DNA of 64,000 bases from Streptomyces sp. TRM49041 (lineage in GTDB: Bacteria; Actinomycetota; Actinomycetes; Streptomycetales; Streptomycetaceae), in contig NZ_VSRY01000063.1 of assembly GCF_008271805.1 (NCBI RefSeq), positions 1 to 64,000 on the forward strand, read 5' to 3'. This document shows, piece by piece, positions 1-8,452 of the stretch (its first letter is position 1; each line of letters opens with the position of its first letter). The position numbers and the translations under genes are program-made. The notes beneath the pieces were generated by a model that ran no database searches, was not told where the DNA came from, and saw only the letters and a list, made by a program, of their open reading frames with translations.

Positions 1-31
1 CCGCCGCCCCGGCCGCACCGCCCCGCGGCCG

Positions 32-1561
32 TCAGCCCTCGCGGCGGCCGTCGACGCGGCGCGGCAGCCCCAGCGGGTTGCCGTCGCGGAGCTCCGGCGG
101 CAGCAGGGCCTGCGGGGTGGACTGGTACGCGACCGGGCGCATCCAGCGCTCGACGGCGGTGCCGCCCACGGAGGTGGACGTGGAGGTGGTGGCCGGGTAG
201 GGGCCGCCGTGCTGCTGGGCGTGCGCGACGGCGACGCCGGTGGGCCAGGCGTTGACCAGGACGCGGCCCGCGAGCGGGGTCAGTTGGGCCAGGAGCGCCG
301 CGGCGTCCCCCTGGCCCTCGGCCTCCGACGACGACAGGTGGACGGTCGCCGTGAGGTTGCCCGGGAGGCGGGACAGGACCGCGGTGACATCGGCCTCCGT
401 CTCGTACCGCGCCACCACCGTGACCGGGCCGAAGCACTCCTCCAGGAGCAGGTCGTGCGGCCCCTCGGCGGCCAGGCGGGCGGCCGGTACGGTCAGGAAG
501 CCGGCGCTCACCGTGCGGTCGCCGCCCGCGCCGGGCGTGACCGGCGCATCGACGTCCGCCAGCGCGGCCCGCTCGGCGACGCCCGCGACGAAGTTGTCGC
601 GCATGCGCTGGTCGAGGAGCACCCCTTCCGGCACCTGGCCGACCGTGTCCGCCAGGGACTTGACCAGCCGGTCACCCGGCGCGCCCGCCGGCGCGAGCAC
701 CAGGCCCGGCTTCACGCAGAACTGGCCCACTCCCAGCGTCATGGAGCCCGCGAGGCCCGTGCCGATCTCCTCCGCGCGCTCGGCCGCGGCTCCCTCGGTG
801 ACCACGACCGGGTTCAGGGAGCCCAGCTCACCGTGGAAGGGAATGGGCACCGGACGCGCGGCCGCCGCGTCGAACAGCGCCCGCCCGCCGCGTACCGAAC
901 CGGTGAACCCGGCGGCGGCGACCAGTGGATGCCGGACCAGCTCGACGCCCGCGTCGAAGCCGTGCACCAGCCCGACGACCGCCTCCGGGACGCCGTGCTC
1001 GGCCGCGGCCTCACGGAGCGCGGCCGCGGCGAGCTCGGAGGTGGCCGGATGGTCGGGGTGGGCCTTCACGACGACGGGGCAGCCCGCCGCCAGGGCGCTT
1101 GCCGTGTCCCCGCCGGGCACCGAGAAGGCGAACGGGAAGTTGGACGCCGAGTAGACCGCGACGACGCCCAGCGGCACCTTGTAGCGGCGCAGGTCAGGGA
1201 TCGGCGGCGTCGCCGTGGCGTCCGAGTGGTTGATGATCACGTCGAGGAAGGCACCCTCGTCCACGATGTCCGCGAAGGCCCTCAACTGGTAGCAGGTTCG
1301 GGCGAGTTCACCGGGCAGGCGGGGCGTCCCCAGTGCGGTCTCCGCGTCGGCCACCTCGACCAGGCGGTCCTTCGCCGCCTCCAGCCGGTCCGCGGCGGTC
1401 CGCAGGAACGCGGCGCGTACGGCCAGGTCGGCCAGGGCGGCCCGGGCGTCGTGCGCGGCCCGTACGGCGCGGTCTACGTCGGCCGCCGTGGCCTCCGACG
1501 CCACCTGTTCCCGCCGCTTCCCGGTTCGGGGGTCGACACTCCAGACTTGCGCTGCTGACAC
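32..1561 (-). CDS. NAD(P)-dependent aldehyde dehydrogenase, alpha-ketoglutarate semialdehyde dehydrogenase type
   Basis: A 509-residue aldehyde dehydrogenase covering the whole family fold. The catalytic cysteine lies in the stretch GQFCVKPG and the general-base glutamate in FHGELGSLNP. This variant (FHGELGS and GQFC rather than the usual ELGGK and GQVC) is typical of the 2,5-dioxovalerate/alpha-ketoglutaric semialdehyde dehydrogenases that end hexarate, pentose or hydroxyproline breakdown by making 2-oxoglutarate; that substrate is inferred. It starts at GTG with GAGAGGA about 10 nt upstream. It is divergent from an IclR regulator across 114 bp, which suggests control by that regulator. Partner catabolic genes, if any, would lie left of the window. 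Confidence 0.85.
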   Translation of the reverse strand: MSAAQVWSVDPRTGKRREQVASEATAADVDRAVRAAHDARAALADLAVRAAFLRTAADRLEAAKDRLVEVADAETALGTPRLPGELARTCYQLRAFADIVDEGAFLDVIINHSDATATPPIPDLRRYKVPLGVVAVYSASNFPFAFSVPGGDTASALAAGCPVVVKAHPDHPATSELAAAALREAAAEHGVPEAVVGLVHGFDAGVELVRHPLVAAAGFTGSVRGGRALFDAAAARPVPIPFHGELGSLNPVVVTEGAAAERAEEIGTGLAGSMTLGVGQFCVKPGLVLAPAGAPGDRLVKSLADTVGQVPEGVLLDQRMRDNFVAGVAERAALADVDAPVTPGAGGDRTVSAGFLTVPAARLAAEGPHDLLLEECFGPVTVVARYETEADVTAVLSRLPGNLTATVHLSSSEAEGQGDAAALLAQLTPLAGRVLVNAWPTGVAVAHAQQHGGPYPATTSTSTSVGGTAVERWMRPVAYQSTPQALLPPELRDGNPLGLPRRVDGRREG

Positions 1562-1596
1562 CGCGGACGTCCTCTCCGACTGTGTGCTTCTCGTTT

Positions 1597-1612
1597 GTTC
1601 GGTATTCTGAAC
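1597..1612. promoter_or_regulatory. Candidate IclR operator between the dehydrogenase and regulator genes
   Basis: The 16-mer GTTCGGTATTCTGAAC is an inverted repeat with GTTC/GAAC ends; 12 of 16 positions are symmetric. It is followed at once by GAACGATGTTC, giving a second GAAC/GTTC pair. It lies about 40 bp upstream of the dehydrogenase start and 65 bp upstream of the IclR start, a normal place for a shared operator. Binding is inferred from symmetry and position only. Confidence 0.4.
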
Positions 1613-1675
1613 GATGTTCCTGATGATGAATATGCTGGGGACTCTATTAACGGGTGTCTGAAGGGGTCAAGAGCG

Positions 1676-2446
1676 ATGTCTGCTACGGAAACCGGCGGAG
1701 CGCAGGTCAAGTCCGCAGTACGGACGGTGGAGTTGCTCGAGCATTTCGCCGGGAGCCCCGGCATGCACTCGCTGGCCGCCGTCCAGGAGGCCCTCGGCTA
1801 CCCGAAGTCCAGCCTGTACATGCTGCTCCGCACCCTCGTCGAACTCGGCTGGGTGGAGACCGACGCGACGGGCACCCGGTACGGCATCGGGGTGCGCGCC
1901 CTGCTCGTCGGCACGTCGTACATCGACGGCGACGAGGTCGTCGCGGCCGCCGGCCCCACCCTCGACCGGCTCTCCGACGACACCACCGAGACCATCCACC
2001 TGGCCCGGCTGGACGACACGAACGTCGTCTACCTCGCCACCCGCCAGTCCCAGCACCACCTCCGCCCCTTCACCCGGGTCGGCCGCCGGCTGCCCGCCCA
2101 CTCCACCTCGCTCGGCAAGGCGCTGCTCGCCACCTACTCCGACGAGCAGGTCCGCAAGCTGCTCCCGGAGACCCTGCCGGCCCTGACCGAGCACACGATC
2201 ACCGACCGCGAGAAGCTCATCGAGGAGCTGCGCGCCGTCCGCGAACAGGGGTACGCCGTCGACCGCGAGGAGAACACGCTCGGCCTGCGCTGCTTCGGCG
2301 TCGCCATCCCGTACCGCACCCCCGCGCGCGACGCGATCAGCTGCTCGGTGCCGGTGGCCCGGCTCACGCCCGCGCACGAGCAGACGATCAAGGACGCGCT
2401 GTCCGACGCCCGCGACCGGCTCACGCTCGCCACCCGGAGGCTCTGA
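1676..2446 (+). CDS. IclR-family transcriptional regulator
   Basis: A 256-residue regulator. The N-terminal winged helix-turn-helix (about residues 14-75) contains SAVRTVELLEHFAG and the recognition region YPKSSLYMLLRTLVELGWVE. The C-terminal IclR effector domain includes RLPAHSTSLGKALLA and ENTLGLRCFGVAIPY. I chose the ATG at 1676 because AAGGGG lies 9 nt upstream and the homology-like N-terminus begins there; an in-frame codon at 1595 would add 27 residues overlapping the operator. It is divergent from the semialdehyde dehydrogenase and coupled by TGATG to the downstream acetyltransferase. It probably represses the dehydrogenase until a sugar-acid type effector binds; that is inferred. Confidence 0.9.
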   Translation: MSATETGGAQVKSAVRTVELLEHFAGSPGMHSLAAVQEALGYPKSSLYMLLRTLVELGWVETDATGTRYGIGVRALLVGTSYIDGDEVVAAAGPTLDRLSDDTTETIHLARLDDTNVVYLATRQSQHHLRPFTRVGRRLPAHSTSLGKALLATYSDEQVRKLLPETLPALTEHTITDREKLIEELRAVREQGYAVDREENTLGLRCFGVAIPYRTPARDAISCSVPVARLTPAHEQTIKDALSDARDRLTLATRRL

Positions 2447-2928
2447 TGACGGCCCCGGTCACGGTGACGCTGCGCCCGGTGCGGGATACGGACCTCGACC
2501 GCTTCTTCACGCTCATGAGGGACCCGGAAGCGGCGCGGATGGCCGCGTTCACACCCGAGGACCCGGCCGACCGAGCCCGGTTCGACGCCCACTGGTCGCG
2601 CGTCCTCGCCTCGGGCGACGTGAACCGTACGGTCCTCGTGGACGGCGCCGTGGCCGGTCACACGGCCGTGTACGGACCGCAGGGCGAGCGGGAGGTCACA
2701 TACTGGATCGACCGCGCGCTCTGGGGGCGGGGTGTGGCGACCGCCGCCCTGCGGGCGCTGCTGGAGCTGGTGCCCGAGCGCCCGCTCCATGCGCGCGCGG
2801 CGGCCGACAACGCGGGCTCGATCCGCGTCCTGGAGAAGTGCGGGTTCACCGTCACCGGGCACGACAGCGGCTGGGCGCACGGGCGCGGCGCGGAGACGGC
2901 CGAGGTGGTGCTGACCTTGCACTGGTGA
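2446..2928 (+). CDS. GNAT-family N-acetyltransferase
   Basis: A 160-residue acetyltransferase. The region VTYWIDRALWGRGVATAALRALLE contains the acetyl-CoA pyrophosphate-binding R/QxxGxG/A-type motif A (WGRGVATAAL). It is followed by RAAADNAGSIRVLEKCGF, the signature of the RimJ/RimL-like branch that modifies small molecules or protein N-termini. The ATG overlaps the IclR stop codon as TGATG, so the two are translationally coupled. The substrate cannot be read from the sequence. Confidence 0.85.
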   Translation: MTAPVTVTLRPVRDTDLDRFFTLMRDPEAARMAAFTPEDPADRARFDAHWSRVLASGDVNRTVLVDGAVAGHTAVYGPQGEREVTYWIDRALWGRGVATAALRALLELVPERPLHARAAADNAGSIRVLEKCGFTVTGHDSGWAHGRGAETAEVVLTLHW

Positions 2929-2938
2929 GCTGCGGCTT

Positions 2939-2999
2939 CCTCCTGCGGGCCACCGCGTCTCCGCCGTGCGGCGGAGGCGGATCGTCGGCTCGCAGGAGG
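2939..2999 (+). terminator. Compound hairpin after the acetyltransferase gene
   Basis: CCTCCTGCG at 2939 is complementary to CGCAGGAGG ending at 2999. It encloses a second hairpin, CTCCGCC-gtgc-GGCGGAG. There is no U-tract, as is common in this G+C range. It may stop transcription of the IclR/acetyltransferase pair before the next operon. Confidence 0.4.
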
Positions 3000-3032
3000 C
3001 GCCGGCGGCGGCCTGGGCGGGATCGTGGAGGC

Positions 3033-4055
3033 ATGACACCGAGCCCAAACGCCCCAAGCCCCCTGGCCCGGGCCCCGCTTGCCCCGGCCGCGGCCCCGAG
3101 CACCGTCCACCGCGCGCTGCGCGCCGTCGCCATCGCCGCCTGCCTTCCCTACCTCGCCCTCAAGGTCGCCTGGGTGGCCGGGAGCAGGATCGGTATCCCC
3201 GAGGGCAGTGTGCTGCTGGAGCGGCCCGGGCTGATGGCGGTCGCCAACTCCGTGACGATCCTCATGGACGCCGCCGTGGTCGTGCTGGCGCTGCTGCTCA
3301 CCCAGCGGTGGGGGCTGCGCGTACGGGCCTGGCTGCTGGCGTTCCCCATGTGGGTCGCGACCGGGCTGCTCACCCCCATCATGATCGGGTTCCCGGTGGA
3401 CCTCCTGGTCCGGCTGGTGGCGGGCGGGGAGTCGGGGGTGGCCGACGCGTCGGAGCCGTTCCTCGACGAGTGGGTCTTCCCCGTCGTCTACGGCGGGTTC
3501 ATCGTGCAGGGCCTCGCGCTGGGCGCGCTGTTCGTGCGGTACGCGTGGGGCCGCTGGGGACATGTGTGGAGGGGCACGGTGTGGGACCTCTCCCCCTCCA
3601 TGTCCGGGCCGTCGCTGCGGGCCGCCGCCGCCGTCGCGTCACTCGCCCTGCTGCCGCTCGCCGCGCTGCACCTGAGCTGGGCGCTGGGCGCGACCGGTGG
3701 GCTGACCCCGGCGCAGATCGCCGGGCGCACCGCCGGGTTCCACGCCCTGGAGGCGCTCCGGGCGCTGTACGCGGCGGCCGCGGTGACCGGCGTCCTGCTG
3801 CTGGCGTTCCGGCGCGGCCGTTCCCTCCCGGTGGGGCTGCCGCTCGCCCTCGGCTGGGCCGGTTCGGGCGCCGTGGGCTGCTGGGGCGGCTGGAGGCTGC
3901 TGGCCTCCCTCAGTCCGGCGAGCGATCCGGCGAAGGAGCCCACCGCGCTGCTGACCCTCGTCTACGCTGGCGAGATGATCGTGGGGACGGCGCTGGCCGG
4001 TTGTGTGGCGGTGTTCCTGCTGAGGCGACACGCCGCCGGCTGGGCAGCCCGGTGA
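3033..4055 (+). CDS. Multi-pass membrane protein upstream of a two-component system
   Basis: A 340-residue protein with a Pro/Ala-rich N-terminus and about eight hydrophobic segments, for example AIAACLPYLALKVAWVAG, SVTILMDAAVVVLALLL and PIMIGFPVDLLVRLVAGG. I see no catalytic motif and do not recognise a named family. The stop overlaps the GTG of the downstream histidine kinase (GTGA), so the two are coupled. Such membrane proteins beside NarL-type kinases often act in the same stress circuit, as a sensor partner or a target; this is inference from position. The start is the first ATG after the upstream hairpin. Confidence 0.75.
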   Translation: MTPSPNAPSPLARAPLAPAAAPSTVHRALRAVAIAACLPYLALKVAWVAGSRIGIPEGSVLLERPGLMAVANSVTILMDAAVVVLALLLTQRWGLRVRAWLLAFPMWVATGLLTPIMIGFPVDLLVRLVAGGESGVADASEPFLDEWVFPVVYGGFIVQGLALGALFVRYAWGRWGHVWRGTVWDLSPSMSGPSLRAAAAVASLALLPLAALHLSWALGATGGLTPAQIAGRTAGFHALEALRALYAAAAVTGVLLLAFRRGRSLPVGLPLALGWAGSGAVGCWGGWRLLASLSPASDPAKEPTALLTLVYAGEMIVGTALAGCVAVFLLRRHAAGWAAR

Positions 4056-4120
4056 CGAGCGGACCGGGGGGCCGGGTGACCAGCGGACCGAGGAGCCGGG
4101 TGAGGAGCGGGCCGAGCCGG
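4052..4120 (+). repeat. Three imperfect 24-bp direct repeats forming the kinase N-terminus
   Basis: Units begin at 4052, 4076 and 4100, each with GTGA. They encode VTSGPGGR, VTSGPRSR and VRSGPSR. Each first codon is a potential GTG start, so copy-number change would alter the start without breaking the frame. Confidence 0.7.
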
Positions 4121-5374
4121 GTCGGCGCGGCGCTGCTCGGGCGCCGCGCGGGGCTCCGCTGGGTGCACCTCGTCCTGGGCGGCGCGCTGCTGATGCCGTA
4201 CTGGCTGCTGTGCAGCGTGTTCCTCACCCTGGTCACGGACACGCGGGGCGCGTTCGGCGGCTCCCTCGCGGTGCAGTTCGGGTCGTACGCGATGGCCCTG
4301 CCCCTGGCCGCCGCGACGGCCTTCTTCCCGCTGACCCGGCCGATCTCGGTGGCGGTGGCGCGGGCCCTGTGCGGGGTTCCGGCGGAGCGGTTCGCTGACG
4401 GCCCCGCCCGGTCGTGCGCGGCGAAGGCGGGCACGGCGGGCTGGTTCACGCTGCATGTCGGGCTCGGCGGGCTGGTCGCCGGGGCGTCGCTGGCGCTGCC
4501 GCCGTTCGCGGTGGCGACGATGCTGCTGCCGTTCTCGCAGGACCTGAGAACGTCGGCGGCGAGCCTGGCCTACGGGCTGGACCACCCCTGGTGGTCGGCT
4601 CTCGGTATCCCGGCGGGGCTGCTGATGCTGCTGGCCCTCGCCGCGGCCTCCGCCGGGGCCGGGGCGCTGCTGGCCCGGCAGGCGCCGGTGCTGCTCGGAC
4701 CGACGCCCGCCGACCGGCTCGCGGCGGCGGAGCGGCACGCCGCCGAACTGGCCGTACGGAACAGGCTGGCGCGGGAGCTGCACGACTCGGTGGGCCATGC
4801 GCTGAGCGCCGTCACCCTCCAGGCGGGCGCGGCCCGGCGGGTGCTCGGCGCGGCGGACCCCGATCTCACCTTCGTACGGGAGGCGCTGACCGCCATCGAG
4901 GAGACGACGCGGCGCACCGTCGGCGAACTCGACTCCGTACTGGGCCTGCTGCGGCAGGGCGAGGACGACGCGGAGCTGCCGGGCCCGGGGCTGGAGGCAC
5001 TGGACACGCTGCTCGCGCACAGTGGCCTGAAGGTGACGTGCGAGCTGGAGGGCGACCGGGCTGCCACGGTGCCGCGGCCGGTCTCGCAGGAGGTGTACCG
5101 GATCGTGCAGGAGGGGCTCAGCAACGCGCTGCGCCACGGAGAGGCCGCGCCGGTGTCGCTGCGCCTGCGCGCGGCGGACGACCAACTGGAGGTCACGATG
5201 GAGAATCCGCTGCCAGGCCGCGCGCCGGTGGTACGGCCGGGCGGCGGCCGCGGCCTGCGCGGGGTCGCCGAGCGGGCGGCCCTGCTCGGCGGGCGGGCGC
5301 TCTGCGGGCCGACGGCCGGCGGGACGGCCTGGCGGCTGAGCGTGCTCCTGCCCCTGGGCGGAGGCGGCCGGTGA
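4052..5374 (+). CDS. Two-component sensor histidine kinase (HisKA_3 / NarL type)
   Basis: A 440-residue membrane kinase. The first half holds about four hydrophobic segments. A coiled linker leads to the HisKA_3 dimerisation helix RNRLARELHDSVGHALSAV, with the phosphoacceptor His at residue 244. The C-terminal HATPase domain has the N box VYRIVQEGLSNALRHG and the glycine-rich GGGRGLRGVAERA. It starts at GTG overlapping the upstream stop, and its stop overlaps the GTG of the response regulator (GTGA), so the three genes form one coupled unit. The signal is unknown. The extreme N-terminus is built from three imperfect 24-bp repeats, each opening with an in-frame GTG, so the true start is ambiguous by 16 codons. 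Confidence 0.9.
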   Translation: MTSGPGGRVTSGPRSRVRSGPSRVGAALLGRRAGLRWVHLVLGGALLMPYWLLCSVFLTLVTDTRGAFGGSLAVQFGSYAMALPLAAATAFFPLTRPISVAVARALCGVPAERFADGPARSCAAKAGTAGWFTLHVGLGGLVAGASLALPPFAVATMLLPFSQDLRTSAASLAYGLDHPWWSALGIPAGLLMLLALAAASAGAGALLARQAPVLLGPTPADRLAAAERHAAELAVRNRLARELHDSVGHALSAVTLQAGAARRVLGAADPDLTFVREALTAIEETTRRTVGELDSVLGLLRQGEDDAELPGPGLEALDTLLAHSGLKVTCELEGDRAATVPRPVSQEVYRIVQEGLSNALRHGEAAPVSLRLRAADDQLEVTMENPLPGRAPVVRPGGGRGLRGVAERAALLGGRALCGPTAGGTAWRLSVLLPLGGGGR

Positions 5375-6024
5375 TCCGCGTCGTGCTCGCCGACGACGAG
5401 CGGATGGTCCGTACCGCGCTGCGCGTCATCCTGGCCGCCGAACCGGACCTGGAGGTCGTCGGGGAGGCGGCGACCGGGGCGGAGGCGGTGTCCGTGGTGC
5501 GGGAGGCTCGGCCGGACGTCGTCCTCATGGACGTCCGTATGCCGGAGATCGACGGGATACGCGCCACCGAGCAGCTGGTCTCGTCCATGCCTGAGCCGCC
5601 GCGGATCGTGGTCGTGACGACCTTCGAGAACGACCAGTACGTGTACGACGCGCTGCGCGTCGGCGCGGCCGGGTTCCTCCTGAAACGTGCTGCGGCCGAG
5701 GATCTGGTCGCGGCGGTGCGGCTGGTCGCGCGGAGCGACTCGCTGCTGTACCCGGCGGCGCTGCGCGGGCTCGCCGCGGAGCACGGGACCCGCGGGCAGG
5801 CCGACCAGGCGGCCCCGTGGGTGACGCGGCTGACCGAGCGGGAGGCCGACGTACTGCGGCTGATGGCCACGGGCCTGACGAACGCGGAGATCGCCAGGCG
5901 GCTGGAGGTCGGGGCGGCGACGGTGAAGACCCATGTGGCGTCGGTGCTGGCGACGACGGGCGCGCGGGACCGGACGCAGGCGGTGATCGCGGCGTACGAG
6001 TCGGGCTTCATCACGCCGGGGTGA
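5371..6024 (+). CDS. NarL/LuxR-family response regulator
   Basis: A 217-residue regulator. The receiver domain has acidic residues D8/D9, the phosphoacceptor D54 in VVLMDVRMPE, and Lys in GFLLKRAA. The C-terminal LuxR-type helix-turn-helix covers about residues 150-210 (LTEREADVLRLMATGLTNAEIARRL, VKTHVASVL). The GTG start overlaps the kinase stop, so this is the cognate partner of the kinase. Targets are unknown; the penicillin-binding protein gene 135 bp downstream is a natural candidate but has its own promoter-like sequence. Confidence 0.93.
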   Translation: MIRVVLADDERMVRTALRVILAAEPDLEVVGEAATGAEAVSVVREARPDVVLMDVRMPEIDGIRATEQLVSSMPEPPRIVVVTTFENDQYVYDALRVGAAGFLLKRAAAEDLVAAVRLVARSDSLLYPAALRGLAAEHGTRGQADQAAPWVTRLTEREADVLRLMATGLTNAEIARRLEVGAATVKTHVASVLATTGARDRTQAVIAAYESGFITPG

Positions 6025-6121
6025 GGCGCCGGCCACCGGGACGGGACGGGGACGGGTGCAGGACCGGGGGCCGGGACGGGCGCGCCCGCAGATGAGGATT
6101 CCCTGAGAAACGGGACGGAAC

Positions 6122-6147
6122 GGAACGTACCCACCGCACCGCTCGTC
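6122..6147 (+). promoter_or_regulatory. Candidate SigE-type promoter for the penicillin-binding protein gene
   Basis: GGAACGT at 6122 and CGTC at 6144 are separated by 15 bp. This resembles the Streptomyces SigE cell-envelope-stress pattern (GGAAC, about 16 bp, CGTC). The predicted transcript would begin only a few bases before the ATG at 6160, and upstream of that ATG there is little more than GGG as a ribosome site, which fits a near-leaderless mRNA. Confidence 0.4.
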
Positions 6148-6159
6148 ACTCCGTACGGG

Positions 6160-7626
6160 ATGAACAAGACGATCAGAAGAGCGGCCGTCTTCTCCCTGCT
6201 GCTGGTGTTCGCCCTGCTGCTGCGGGCGACCTGGGTGCAGGCGTACGAAGCGAAGGCCCTGGCGGACAACAAGAAGAACCGGCGGAACATCATCGCGCAG
6301 TACGAGCGGCCGCTCGGCGACATCGTCGTGGGCGGCTCGCCGGTCACGGGCTCGGTCCGCACGCGGAGCGGCGACCTGTCGTACAAGCGGACGTACACGG
6401 ACGGCGAGCTGTACGCGGCGGTCACCGGGTTCAGCTCGCAGGTGTACGGGGCGAACCAGCTGGAGGGCATCTACTCCAAGGTCCTCGACGGCTCCGACAC
6501 CCGGCTGAAGAACCCGCTCGACGCGCTGACCGGCAAGCAGACCGAGCCGGGTGACGTGCTGACGACGATCGACCCCGCGGTGCAGAAGGCCGGCTTCGAG
6601 GCGCTGGGCGGCAAGAAGGGCGCCGCCGTGGCGATCGACCCGAAGACGGGCCGCGTCCTCGGCATGGTCAGCACCCCGTCGTACGACCCGTCGGCCATCG
6701 CCGGTTCGAACGACGGCGCCACCTGGAAGAAGCTGACGGACGACGAGGACAAGCCGCTGGTGAACCGGGCGATCCGGCAGCCGGTGGCGCCCGGCTCGAC
6801 ATTCAAGCTGGTGGTCGCGGCGGCGGCGCTGGAGGACGGGCTCTACGGCTCGGTCGACGAGCCCACGGACAGCCCCGACCCGTTCAAGCTGCCGCTGTCC
6901 ACGCGCGTCCTGGAGAACGAGAACCCGTCGGCGCCCTGCGCGAACGCGTCGATCCGCACCGCGCTGCGCCACTCCTGCAACAACGTCTTCGGGAAGATGG
7001 CCGTCGACCTGGGCCAGGACAAGGTCAGGGCGATGGCGGAGAAGTTCGGCTTCAACGACCAGAAGCAGGACGTGCCGGTGCGGGCGTACACCAGCGTGTA
7101 CCCGGCGGACATGGACAAGGCGGAGACGGCGCTGTCCGGCATCGGACAGTTCGATGTGACCGCGACACCTCTGCAGATCGCCATGGTGTCGGCGGCCATA
7201 GCCAATGACGGAGTCCTGGCGGCGCCGCATATGGTGTCCAAGGTCGTAGACGCGGACGGCGACACCCTCCAGTCGTACGAAGACCGGGGCGGGGACGGGG
7301 ACGGGGACGGGCGGCGGATCGTGTCGTCGTCCACCGCCGAGCAGCTGCGGTCCGCGATGGTCACGGTCGTCGAGCAGGGCACCGGCGGCAACGCGCGCGT
7401 CGACGGCGCCGAGGTCGGCGGCAAGACCGGCACGGCGCAGCGCGGCGTGAACAACAGCGAGAAGCCGTATGCCTGGTTCACCTCGTACGCGAAGGACCCG
7501 GCGAGCGGCAAGGAGGTGGCCGTCGCGGTGTTCGTGGAGGACTCGGACGCGGCGCGCGCCGAGGTGAGCGGCAACGGGCTGGCCGCGCCGGTGGCGAAGA
7601 GGATGATGGAGGCGGCGCTGAAGTGA
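6160..7626 (+). CDS. Class B penicillin-binding protein (peptidoglycan transpeptidase)
   Basis: A 488-residue cell-wall transpeptidase anchored by one N-terminal membrane helix (AVFSLLLVFALLLRATWVQ). A short N-terminal PBP dimer-like region precedes the transpeptidase domain. The active-site triad is clear: SxxK as S213-TFK in PVAPGSTFK, SxN near S272 (HSCNN) and KTG at K422 (GGKTGTAQ). Size and motifs match actinobacterial PbpA-like enzymes, which cross-link peptidoglycan during elongation or sporulation. It stands alone here, without a RodA/FtsW partner. A SigE-type promoter candidate lies just upstream and a hairpin just downstream, so it is probably monocistronic. Confidence 0.92.
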   Translation: MNKTIRRAAVFSLLLVFALLLRATWVQAYEAKALADNKKNRRNIIAQYERPLGDIVVGGSPVTGSVRTRSGDLSYKRTYTDGELYAAVTGFSSQVYGANQLEGIYSKVLDGSDTRLKNPLDALTGKQTEPGDVLTTIDPAVQKAGFEALGGKKGAAVAIDPKTGRVLGMVSTPSYDPSAIAGSNDGATWKKLTDDEDKPLVNRAIRQPVAPGSTFKLVVAAAALEDGLYGSVDEPTDSPDPFKLPLSTRVLENENPSAPCANASIRTALRHSCNNVFGKMAVDLGQDKVRAMAEKFGFNDQKQDVPVRAYTSVYPADMDKAETALSGIGQFDVTATPLQIAMVSAAIANDGVLAAPHMVSKVVDADGDTLQSYEDRGGDGDGDGRRIVSSSTAEQLRSAMVTVVEQGTGGNARVDGAEVGGKTGTAQRGVNNSEKPYAWFTSYAKDPASGKEVAVAVFVEDSDAARAEVSGNGLAAPVAKRMMEAALK

Positions 7627-7637
7627 CGCCCGGCGGC

Positions 7638-7691
7638 GGGTGGTAAGCAGGGTGCTGTTCGCTGTTCAGGCGACAACACCCCTGCCCACCC
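7638..7691 (+). terminator. Hairpin after the penicillin-binding protein gene
   Basis: GGGTGG and GCAGGGTG on the left pair with CACCCCTGC and CCACCC on the right, with one bulged C, around a 22-nt loop. It directly follows the stop codon at 7626. There is no T-run. Confidence 0.4.
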
Positions 7692-7709
7692 CGCCACTTG
7701 GAGATTCAC

Positions 7710-8153
7710 GTGCGCCTACGTATGTCGTCCCGCCCCCGTTCCCTGTCCGGCTGGACCATGGCGGTCTTCGGGCTGCTCGCGACGGTGCTCGGCGCGGTGG
7801 GGCTGGTCGCACCGGACCTACTGCTGGTCGCCATGGGGTTCGCACCCATACCGGACGGGGCGCGGGCGGAGGGTGACCACACGCTCGTGTTCCTGACAGC
7901 CTCGTCGATGGCGGCGGTGAACATGGGCGCGTACTACATGCTGGCGGCGCTGGCCGACTGGCGGGCGTTCTTCCGCTGGACGGTTCCTTTCCGGCTGCTG
8001 ACGTGCACGGTGTTCACGGCCGCCGTCGCCGCCGGCCGAGCCCCGGCCGGGTTCCTCGGCGTGGGCCTGTGGGAAGGCGTGGGCGCGGCGGCGACCTGGG
8101 CGGCGCTGCGCTACGAGCGCCGGGGAGCGGCCGAGGACCGGGCAGCGGACTGA
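7710..8153 (+). CDS. Small four-helix membrane protein, unknown function
   Basis: About 147 residues with four predicted membrane helices: WTMAVFGLLATVLGAVGLVA, LTASSMAAVNMGAYYMLAAL, VPFRLLTCTVFTAAVAA and GVGLWEGVGAAATWAAL. I chose the GTG at 7710 because GGAG lies 6 nt upstream; the ATG at 7722 is also possible. It lies alone between two hairpin-bearing gaps. I do not recognise a named family and no catalytic residues stand out. Confidence 0.7.
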   Translation: MRLRMSSRPRSLSGWTMAVFGLLATVLGAVGLVAPDLLLVAMGFAPIPDGARAEGDHTLVFLTASSMAAVNMGAYYMLAALADWRAFFRWTVPFRLLTCTVFTAAVAAGRAPAGFLGVGLWEGVGAAATWAALRYERRGAAEDRAAD

Positions 8154-8452
8154 GCAGGGGTCTGGACAGGGGTCCGGCTACTTGACTGCGAACAGTCCGT
8201 CGATGTCTCTGGCGCCGACCGTGGCGAGCCCGGCGCCGCTGCGGCCGACCGGGCGACACTGTGGTCCGGCCGGGTCTCACGGGGGGTGAATCCGGCCGGA
8301 CCTGTGTCGCGGACGCGGCGCGCCCACGGGGGACAGACGCGTCCGCGTCCGCGTCCCGGATGACACTAGAGGCCCCTGAAACGATCAATGATCCGCGATG
8401 CGCGGGCCCCTGTCCGTAGAACGCGGCGCACCGCAGCACGCGGAAGCACAGA
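8154..8452. other. Convergent intergenic gap with one short hairpin
   Basis: This gap lies between the four-helix protein and the AraC gene read from the other strand. The only structure I see is GACTG-cgaa-CAGTC at 8184-8197, which shares the core ACTGCGAACAGTCC with the terminator at 56096-56125. No coding sequence is evident. Confidence 0.5.

Noticed and set aside
4570..7230. A minus-strand open frame of 886 codons opposite the kinase, regulator and PBP genes
   Set aside because: It is the antisense shadow of three well-supported genes; the product is Arg/Ala-rich with no domain. High G+C leaves few stops.
8184..8197. GACTG-cgaa-CAGTC hairpin as a repeat family with 56096-56125
   Set aside because: Only a 14-base core is shared, which can arise by chance among GNRA-type hairpins.
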